10,690 bases of DNA, from the NCBI GenBank assembly GCA_947039985.1, contig CAMRAP010000036.1, positions 1-10,690 on the forward strand, written 5' to 3'. Shown piece after piece: positions 6,021 through 10,690 of the stretch (position 1 is its first letter; each line of letters starts with the position of its first letter). Under the pieces are notes generated by a model. That model saw only the letters and a list, made by a program, of their open reading frames with translations, searched no databases and was not told where the DNA came from. This DNA comes from an uncultured Odoribacter sp. GTDB lineage: Bacteria > Bacteroidota > Bacteroidia > Bacteroidales > Marinifilaceae. The position numbers and the translations under genes are program-made.

Positions 6021-6909
6021 CTGTCAGAAAGTTTACTATTCCTTCTTTCTCTTCAGGATGAAACCACCGTATATCTTGGTCTCTTCTAAACCAAGAAAGT
6101 TGTTTTCGGGCATAGCGGCGCGAATTACGCTTTACTAAACGTATCGCCTCGTCATAATCAGTCTGACCACAGAAGTAATCAAAAAGTTCTTTATAACCAA
6201 CCGTATTTAAAGCATTCAAATCTCTCCATGGAAATACAGAACGAGCTTCATTTTCTAATCCTTCCGCTAGCATTAAATCTACTCTTTTGTCTATACGTTC
6301 ATACAACTCTTCTCTATCCCGATTTAAACCAATACGAATAATATTGAATCCTCTATCTTTAAAAGTATTGGTTCGTAAGGATGAATAGGGGACTCCTGCC
6401 ATGCGGCAGACTTCAACTGCGTGTAATACTCTTTTTCCGTTATTTAAATCAACCTGTTCATAAAAGATAGGGTCTAATTCCTTTAGCATTGCGCGAATAG
6501 GATCCAAGCCCTCGTTTTCAAAAATAGCCATTAATTCTGCTCTTAATTCAGGAGAGATTGTTGGGATATCATCTATTCCTTTGCATACAGCATCAATGTA
6601 TAGCATCGATCCACCAGTCATCACCACCACATCATTTGTTTCAAATAGATCGTGAATTTTTGCCACAGCTTCGACTTCAAACTGCCAAGAGTTATAATAG
6701 TTATGCACTGATAGTGTTTGAATAAAGTAATGGTGAACTGCTGCAAGTTGTTCACTTGTCGGAACGGCAGTTCCTATTCGCATCTCTTTGTACACCTGTC
6801 GAGAGTCACAAGAGATAATAGAAGTGTGAAAATATTTGGCAATATCTATACTTAAATCAGTTTTTCCAACCCCTGTTGGACCTAATAAAACAACTAATGT
6901 CTTTTTCAT
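6010..6909 (-). CDS. miaA: tRNA dimethylallyltransferase
   Basis: A complete 299-residue MiaA, which transfers a dimethylallyl group from DMAPP to N6 of A37 in tRNAs reading UNN codons, improving codon-anticodon stability. The P-loop GPTGVGKT is at 10-17, with the prenyl-transfer base region SCDSRQVY at 33-40 (Asp35) and the tRNA-recognition block RIGTAVPT at 44-51. GGSMLY at 99-104 stands where GGTGLY is common. The LNNGKRVLHAVEV segment at 155-167 replaces the usual N-D/P-x-R version but keeps the arginine. TVGYKE at 236-241 and RRYARKQLSWFRR at 264-276 complete the signature. Length is normal and no zinc-finger extension is present. It lies 74 bases downstream of the pRiA4b-like gene, with a hairpin between them, and I saw no clear promoter in that gap. 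Some expression may therefore come from read-through. Confidence 0.96.
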   Translation of the reverse strand: MKKTLVVLLGPTGVGKTDLSIDIAKYFHTSIISCDSRQVYKEMRIGTAVPTSEQLAAVHHYFIQTLSVHNYYNSWQFEVEAVAKIHDLFETNDVVVMTGGSMLYIDAVCKGIDDIPTISPELRAELMAIFENEGLDPIRAMLKELDPIFYEQVDLNNGKRVLHAVEVCRMAGVPYSSLRTNTFKDRGFNIIRIGLNRDREELYERIDKRVDLMLAEGLENEARSVFPWRDLNALNTVGYKELFDYFCGQTDYDEAIRLVKRNSRRYARKQLSWFRRDQDIRWFHPEEKEGIVNFLTETL

Positions 6910-6930
6910 ATAAAGCTAAAAATAAACAAA

Positions 6931-6962
6931 AGGTCAAAGAAGCATGTGCACTTTTTTGACCT
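6931..6962 (-). terminator. Hairpin between the pRiA4b-like gene and miaA, possible partial terminator
   Basis: Arms AGGTCAAAGAAG (6931-6942) and CTTTTTTGACCT (6951-6962) pair with one mismatch, around an 8-base loop. On the - strand the stem is followed by TTTGTTTATTTTT, a U-rich tail. It lies 21 bases after the stop of the upstream gene and could end or attenuate the operon before miaA; the start of miaA is 21 bases further on. Confidence 0.5.
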
Positions 6963-6983
6963 CTCTATTTTGATCTGTTCAAT

Positions 6984-7619
6984 TTACAGTTTGTCTATAT
7001 AATCGTCTAAACTTTCATGACGACTGCTATATTCATCTTCTTCATCACTTTGAAAATCATCCATTTCTTCATCAAATCCGTAGAGATCATCATTGGTGCT
7101 ATGCTTTTTTTGTGTTCCTCCAAACTCTTCAGAAAAGCTATCATCATAACTTTCATTATCATCCATGTCAGTTGACCAATCTTCTTTAACGTCATAGTCT
7201 GCTTGGCGAGGTTTTTCACCTTGACAAGAGATACACAAAGGCAGTATATCAGCAGAATCGCCTAGATATTCTCCAGCATACTCCACTTTTAAGCATTTGT
7301 TTGTAAAGAAATCGTAAACATATTCCAGCTCAATGCAAGTAGCATTAATTACTTCTCGGATGTTTGTAACATCCATGACTAAAGTACTTGCTTCCTGCTC
7401 TTCTTCGCTCTCTTCACTAAACATCTCCATCAAAGCAATTTCTTTTCCTCTAGTGCCAAACTTATCCAAAGCAAAGAAAGATGCCATCTGTGAGCTGTCA
7501 AATCCTAATGTTTCTGTAATTTTATCGTGGAACTCTTGAAAAGTTTGTTCTCCACTAATAGCAATTTCACACCTAAAATCATTACTCTCAGGTTTACTAA
7601 TTTCAAATTTATAATTCAT
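6984..7619 (-). CDS. pRiA4b ORF-3-like protein (IS1096 TnpR passenger family) with a long acidic tail
   Basis: A 211-residue soluble protein. The first about 140 residues look like the pRiA4b ORF-3 / PF07929 fold: a short N-terminal strand region, FQEFHDKITETLGFD at 27-41 (in the place of the family's L-x-x-L-H-x-x-I-x-x-x-F/L region), and YVYDF at 100-104, corresponding to the conserved Y-x-Y-D-F-G-D block but without the GD. The usual C-x-x-G...CPPED-GG motif is reduced to LCISCQGEKPRQ at 128-139. From residue 141 the tail has 28 Asp or Glu in 71 positions and is probably disordered. Despite the family's mobile-element name, there is no transposon nearby and Bacteroidota chromosomes commonly carry such genes. 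Function is unknown. It starts 14 bases after the CCC-motif gene and likely belongs to that operon. Confidence 0.7.
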   Translation of the reverse strand: MNYKFEISKPESNDFRCEIAISGEQTFQEFHDKITETLGFDSSQMASFFALDKFGTRGKEIALMEMFSEESEEEQEASTLVMDVTNIREVINATCIELEYVYDFFTNKCLKVEYAGEYLGDSADILPLCISCQGEKPRQADYDVKEDWSTDMDDNESYDDSFSEEFGGTQKKHSTNDDLYGFDEEMDDFQSDEEDEYSSRHESLDDYIDKL

Positions 7620-7633
7620 AGTTTAAATATTAT

Positions 7634-7954
7634 CTAAAAAGGTGCATTTAGCGCCATAAAAGTTGTTATTCCCAATACAAAAAACACCCAAAACAAGACA
7701 AAAACAGCTGAGATACAAATAGATATAATACTACAAGTTCGTCCAGAGTTTACGTTTCGATAAGAGCTTTCCGTATAGATGGACGGATTCTGTAAATAAA
7801 GTTGTCTTTGTTTAGCGGATAAAACCAAGGCAATGATTCCAAGAATCAATCCAATAATACCATAGCACCAACAAAATATCAAAGAGAGTATTCCTAGTAC
7901 TAGTACAGTTGTTGCATTTGGCAAATCTTGCTGCGTTTTGTTAGTTATTTCCAT
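7634..7954 (-). CDS. CCC-motif membrane protein (DUF4190-like)
   Basis: A 106-residue small membrane protein. The N-terminus is polar (residues 1-12); a long hydrophobic hairpin or helix pair spans about 16-46 with Cys28 and Cys30 in FCWCYG. A polar loop at 47-72 (KQRQLYLQNPSIY) leads to SGRTCSIISIC, with Cys74 and Cys80 entering the second hydrophobic region at 74-100. The pattern of cysteines beside glycine-rich helices and an NSGRxC loop is what I know as the CCC-motif membrane protein family of Bacteroidota, related to DUF4190. No function is established. It begins 5 bases after the DUF2752 gene, and in my recollection the two families are frequently adjacent, which suggests a joint membrane role; this is inference. 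Confidence 0.72.
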   Translation of the reverse strand: MEITNKTQQDLPNATTVLVLGILSLIFCWCYGIIGLILGIIALVLSAKQRQLYLQNPSIYTESSYRNVNSGRTCSIISICISAVFVLFWVFFVLGITTFMALNAPF

Positions 7955-7959
7955 ATAAT

Positions 7960-8262
7960 CTAGCTTAAATATGTATCCTTTATAAATTTAAACAAATATG
8001 AAATTAATATCAATGCTAAACAAATAAAACCACTACTTTTTAGCCATTTCATAGATATTTTTTCCAAACCTAAAATTCGTGCAATAGATAATGCTAAAAA
8101 GAACAACAAAGGAATCAAAGCAGGCCAAGTAGAAATGGAAGTCCAAACGTCTCCTTTAAGCAACAAAAAAAATGCTCGTTGCAAACCACAAACGGGGCAT
8201 TCGATCCCAAATACTCCTTTAATAAAGCAAGGCAATTGATAGGTTTCCAAGCATTCTAACAT
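7960..8262 (-). CDS. DUF2752 small membrane protein
   Basis: A 100-residue protein whose N-terminal part carries the DUF2752 signature: a CFIKGVFGIECPVCGLQRAF stretch with the CxxC pair Cys22 and Cys25, then G26-L-x-R29-A. The CxxCG-x-x-R motif resembles a metal or redox site, but no activity has been shown for the family as far as I know. Two hydrophobic helices follow at about 46-64 and 76-94, with a basic loop between (Lys68 to Lys75) and a short polar tail. The ATG at 8260-8262 is the start; the codon before it is TTG. It begins 5 bases after the aminotransferase stop and ends 5 bases before the CCC-motif gene, so the three are almost certainly on one mRNA. Confidence 0.75.
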   Translation of the reverse strand: MLECLETYQLPCFIKGVFGIECPVCGLQRAFFLLLKGDVWTSISTWPALIPLLFFLALSIARILGLEKISMKWLKSSGFICLALILISYLFKFIKDTYLS

Positions 8263-8267
8263 CAAAC

Positions 8268-9359
8268 TTATTTTAAGGATATCACATGCTCAATAATGTC
8301 CATCGCTTTTTTTACCAACTCTAAATTTGCCTGAGTGCCCATATGTCCAATGCGAAACACTTGTCCATTTAAATAGCCATAGTTTCCACCAACCACTAAT
8401 CCTTCTGCACGTAGATTAGTATCAAACTTTTTCCAAGATATTTTTTCAGGCATATAAATAGCAGTTACTGTAGGCGAATGGATTGCGTCCATTGCAGGAA
8501 AGAGTGTTAGGCCCATCTCCATAGCTCTATCTTGGCAATATCCAGCAACCTTTTGATGGCGAGTAATTGTTTTAGTTAAACCCTCTTTAAGCAAAAGCTC
8601 ACAAGCTCGATGCAATTGAGCGGTTCCATGCCAATAAGGGGTATAAGGGAAATATGCATTTTTCACCGCATCACGAAATGGAAATAGTGCTTCATATCCC
8701 ACATATCCAATCTCTTCTATGATTTCCCAAGCCTTATCACTAACAGAAAGAAAGGACATTGAAGCAGGAGCAGACAAACATTTTTGTGAAGCTCCCAAGC
8801 ATAAATCTATCTTCCATTCATCTGTTTTAACTACACTTCCACCTATTCCAGAAACAGCATCAACATAAAGCAAAGGGATTTCATATTTTTCTTTCAGCAT
8901 ACCAATTTCTGCCACTGGATTCATGGTTCCGCTGGGAGTTTCATTTTGTACCATAGTAATCATCTTGGGTTGAAACTCTTTTATAGCTTTTTCTATCAAT
9001 TCAAAATCATTGAAAGTTTCATCGAATCCAAAGCTGATCGTACGAACCTCACAACCAATAGATTCTGCCATACTTCCTATTCCATAGCCAAATAATCCGG
9101 TTGACAAAGCCAATACTTTATCCCCTGGAAGTAGACAACTTTTCAATGCACTCCATAGTGCTAGCATTCCTTCACCAGTTTGTATTACAACTTGATTTCG
9201 GGTTTGCATAATTTTACGTAAACTTTTTTCAGTTGATTTGTATAGATTGATATAATCTTTTTCTAAATCTGCCGATCCAAAATTGATTTGTCCCGCTTCT
9301 AAAACTTCAGGAGAAACTGATACTGGTCCTGGGACCATAGATATTTGATAAGTATTCAT
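8268..9359 (-). CDS. Class V aminotransferase, alanine-glyoxylate aminotransferase family
   Basis: A 363-residue PLP-dependent enzyme of fold type I, class V. Visible elements are the N-terminal MVPGPVSVSPEVL at 8-20, typical of alanine/serine-glyoxylate aminotransferases, and a phosphate-cup region TGEGMLAL at 61-68. QNETPSG at 138-144 stands where HNETSTG is usual. The PLP-ring aspartate is Asp167 in YVDAVSG, the Schiff-base Lys193 is in ASQKCLSAP, and the substrate-carboxylate arginine Arg336 is in FRIGHMG. Likely reaction: amino transfer from a small amino acid (alanine, serine or aspartate) to glyoxylate or another 2-oxo acid; specificity is not readable, and a related role in 2-aminoethylphosphonate or lyase chemistry is possible. 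The ATG at 9359 is chosen because family homology begins there; an in-frame ATG at 9434 would include the candidate -7 box. It is first in a run of tightly spaced - strand genes. Confidence 0.88.
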   Translation of the reverse strand: MNTYQISMVPGPVSVSPEVLEAGQINFGSADLEKDYINLYKSTEKSLRKIMQTRNQVVIQTGEGMLALWSALKSCLLPGDKVLALSTGLFGYGIGSMAESIGCEVRTISFGFDETFNDFELIEKAIKEFQPKMITMVQNETPSGTMNPVAEIGMLKEKYEIPLLYVDAVSGIGGSVVKTDEWKIDLCLGASQKCLSAPASMSFLSVSDKAWEIIEEIGYVGYEALFPFRDAVKNAYFPYTPYWHGTAQLHRACELLLKEGLTKTITRHQKVAGYCQDRAMEMGLTLFPAMDAIHSPTVTAIYMPEKISWKKFDTNLRAEGLVVGGNYGYLNGQVFRIGHMGTQANLELVKKAMDIIEHVISLK

Positions 9360-9400
9360 TATTGATATTATATTACGATGAATTGATCTAGACAATAATA

Positions 9401-9408
9401 CAAAATTA
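9401..9408 (-). promoter_or_regulatory. Candidate -7 box for the aminotransferase operon
   Basis: On the - strand this reads TAATTTTG, matching TAnnTTTG, 42 bases upstream of the ATG at 9359. A TTTG at the expected -33 distance is missing. It lies inside the longer alternative reading frame and so supports the shorter start. Confidence 0.4.
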
Positions 9409-9502
9409 TAAAAGAAAGCCGAAAAACGATACATATGTCATACTAATTAATCCGATTATATCTTTTTAATTTTACTTAGTAGCTTTTCGTTGAGAAATAA
9501 TG

Positions 9503-9510
9503 TATATTTG
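9503..9510 (+). promoter_or_regulatory. Candidate -7 box for ftsH
   Basis: TATATTTG matches TAnnTTTG fully. The upstream -33 region is T-rich (CTTTTCG at 9483-9489) without a clean TTTG. Initiation just beyond 9515 would give a leader of about 105 bases, containing a G-rich tract at 9577-9591. No other - or + strand promoter in the 264-base gap fits ftsH better. Confidence 0.42.
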
Positions 9511-9623
9511 TAACTCGAAAAAGTTGTGACTGTACAGATGTTGTAGCTTGATGAGATAGTAGATAGAGTTGTTAAAGGGGGAGGGGAAAGGAAACGTATA
9601 ATTAAAATAATCGAACATATAAT

Positions 9624-10690
9624 ATGACAAATAAGAGTGACAAAAAGAAAGAGGGTGGATTCAGTTTTCCCCCTATTGGTGGTGGGAAAACAATAAAGGC
9701 TCCTAAATTTAATGGTTATTGGATCTATATTGCACTAGTAGCAGGCATTATTGGAATTCAGTTTTTTGATATGGAATCAGATCCAGTACATTCCACTTGG
9801 CAAAAAGTGCAAACTGAAATGATCGACAAAGGAGATGTTAAAGAGATTGTTGTGATTACCAACAGAGACTTTGCTAATGTATATATCAAGCCAGATAAAA
9901 TTGAAAACTACTCTCAGCTAAAATCTAAAGGTTTTACAAATTCTAGCAAAGGTCCACATTTTTATTTTAAAACAGGTCCACAAGAGGTTTTGGTAGAAGA
10001 TTTAAATAAAATCAAGACCCATATTCCAGCAGCAGCAGATATCAATCTTGACTATGATTCAGAATCTGATGGATGGGGGAATATATTATCATTCCTATTT
10101 CCTGTAGCCTTAATGATATTTATTTGGGTATTCTTTTTTCGCCGTATGGGAAAAGGTGGCGGCGGTGGTCCTGGTGGTGTATTCAATGTTGGTAAGTCGC
10201 AAGCAAAGCTTTTTGACAAAGACAATCAAGTTAAAATAACCTTCAAGGATGTTGCTGGATTAGCAGAAGCAAAACAAGAAGTAGAAGAAATTGTTTCATT
10301 TTTAAAATCTCCAGGTAAATATACGAAATTGGGTGGTAAAATTCCTAAAGGAGCTTTACTAGTAGGACCTCCAGGAACAGGAAAAACCTTGATGGCAAAA
10401 GCAATGGCGGGCGAAGCAAATGTTCCTTTCTTCTCTATGTCTGGTTCTGATTTTGTAGAGATGTTTGTGGGAGTTGGTGCATCGCGTGTACGTGATCTAT
10501 TTAAACAAGCTAAATCCAAAGCACCTTGTATCATTTTTATTGATGAAATTGATGCTATCGGTCGTGCGAGAGGAAAAAATCCAAATATGGGTTCAAATGA
10601 TGAGCGTGAAAACACCTTGAATCAATTGTTAACTGAAATGGATGGTTTTGAAACAAATTCAGGTGTTATCATTGTAGCAGCATCCAATCG
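9624..10690 (+). CDS. ftsH: ATP-dependent zinc metalloprotease FtsH, N-terminal part (3' end outside window)
   Basis: The frame is open from ATG 9624 to the window edge, giving 355 residues. FtsH is a membrane-anchored hexameric AAA+ protease that degrades misfolded membrane proteins and regulatory substrates. Order of parts: a polar Lys/Gly-rich cytoplasmic start (1-30), TM1 about 32-48, a periplasmic domain about 50-150, TM2 about 153-172, then a glycine-rich linker (GKGGGGGPGG at 176-185) and the AAA+ module from about 205. Walker A GPPGTGKT is at 248-255, the pore loop MFVG at 280-283 within SDFVEMFVGVGASR, and Walker B IIFIDEIDAIG at 303-313. DEREN-TLNQLLTEMDGFE follows, leading into the second region of homology at the edge. 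The zinc-binding HExxH protease domain lies beyond the window. The divergent neighbour is the aminotransferase operon. Confidence 0.97.
   Translation, partial: MTNKSDKKKEGGFSFPPIGGGKTIKAPKFNGYWIYIALVAGIIGIQFFDMESDPVHSTWQKVQTEMIDKGDVKEIVVITNRDFANVYIKPDKIENYSQLKSKGFTNSSKGPHFYFKTGPQEVLVEDLNKIKTHIPAAADINLDYDSESDGWGNILSFLFPVALMIFIWVFFFRRMGKGGGGGPGGVFNVGKSQAKLFDKDNQVKITFKDVAGLAEAKQEVEEIVSFLKSPGKYTKLGGKIPKGALLVGPPGTGKTLMAKAMAGEANVPFFSMSGSDFVEMFVGVGASRVRDLFKQAKSKAPCIIFIDEIDAIGRARGKNPNMGSNDERENTLNQLLTEMDGFETNSGVIIVAASN

Noticed and set aside
6984..7619. Mobile element suggested by the IS1096/pRiA4b family name
   Set aside because: No transposase, terminal inverted repeats or target duplications are visible; the gene sits in a compact chromosomal operon.
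9360..9434. Longer N-terminus for the aminotransferase (start at 9434)
   Set aside because: The extra 25 residues have no family counterpart and span a candidate -7 box; homology begins at the ATG at 9359.
10226..10615. Open - strand frame of 129 codons opposite ftsH
   Set aside because: The + strand encodes the conserved FtsH AAA+ module here with Walker A and B motifs; the antisense translation is low-complexity Pro/Ser/Ala-rich, typical of a shadow frame.
1..10690. CRISPR array, tRNA, rRNA, prophage or defence island
   Set aside because: No regularly spaced repeats, no cloverleaf-like sequence and no phage, nuclease or toxin-antitoxin type genes were seen on either strand.

Overview
The window looks like a chromosomal segment from a low-GC member of the Bacteroidota, most likely order Bacteroidales. 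Four things suggest this: a Bacteroidota-type HolA C-terminus, lineage-typical proteins (a CCC-motif membrane protein, DUF2752, a DUF3089 lipoprotein), several TAnnTTTG-type -7 boxes instead of E. coli-like promoters, and A/T-rich start contexts without clear Shine-Dalgarno sites. The genus cannot be fixed from the sequence. The window is mostly ordinary core genome. I see no transposase, phage gene, CRISPR array, tRNA or rRNA, and no gene-free stretch over 300 bases.

Left part (1-2700), + strand: the 3' end of holA (DNA polymerase III delta), a GmhB-like HAD-IIIA phosphatase, and a complete guaB. The IMP dehydrogenase is of the type known from the protozoan Tritrichomonas foetus, with key residues at the same numbers. 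A perfect hairpin terminator for guaB lies inside the end of the convergent gene.

Middle (2595-6004): two - strand genes, an ATP-grasp-like protein of unknown substrate and a DUF3089 alpha/beta-hydrolase lipoprotein carrying a surface-export-like signal. A + strand EamA-type transporter diverges from the lipoprotein gene. The lipoprotein promoter is framed by a perfect 9-bp inverted repeat.

Right part (6010-9359), - strand: in transcription order, a class V (alanine-glyoxylate-like) aminotransferase, DUF2752, a CCC-motif membrane protein and a pRiA4b ORF-3-like acidic protein, separated by only 5, 5 and 14 bases. A hairpin follows, then miaA (tRNA A37 prenylation), which ends in a terminator shared with the EamA gene. 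The first four genes look like one transcript, and two of them encode small membrane proteins of unknown role.

Right edge (9624-10690): the first 355 codons of ftsH (membrane AAA+ protease), transcribed divergently from the aminotransferase operon, with its own promoter and a G-rich leader. The best candidates for undescribed biology are the orphan ATP-grasp protein and the DUF2752/CCC/pRiA4b cluster. Neither can be assigned a function from sequence alone.
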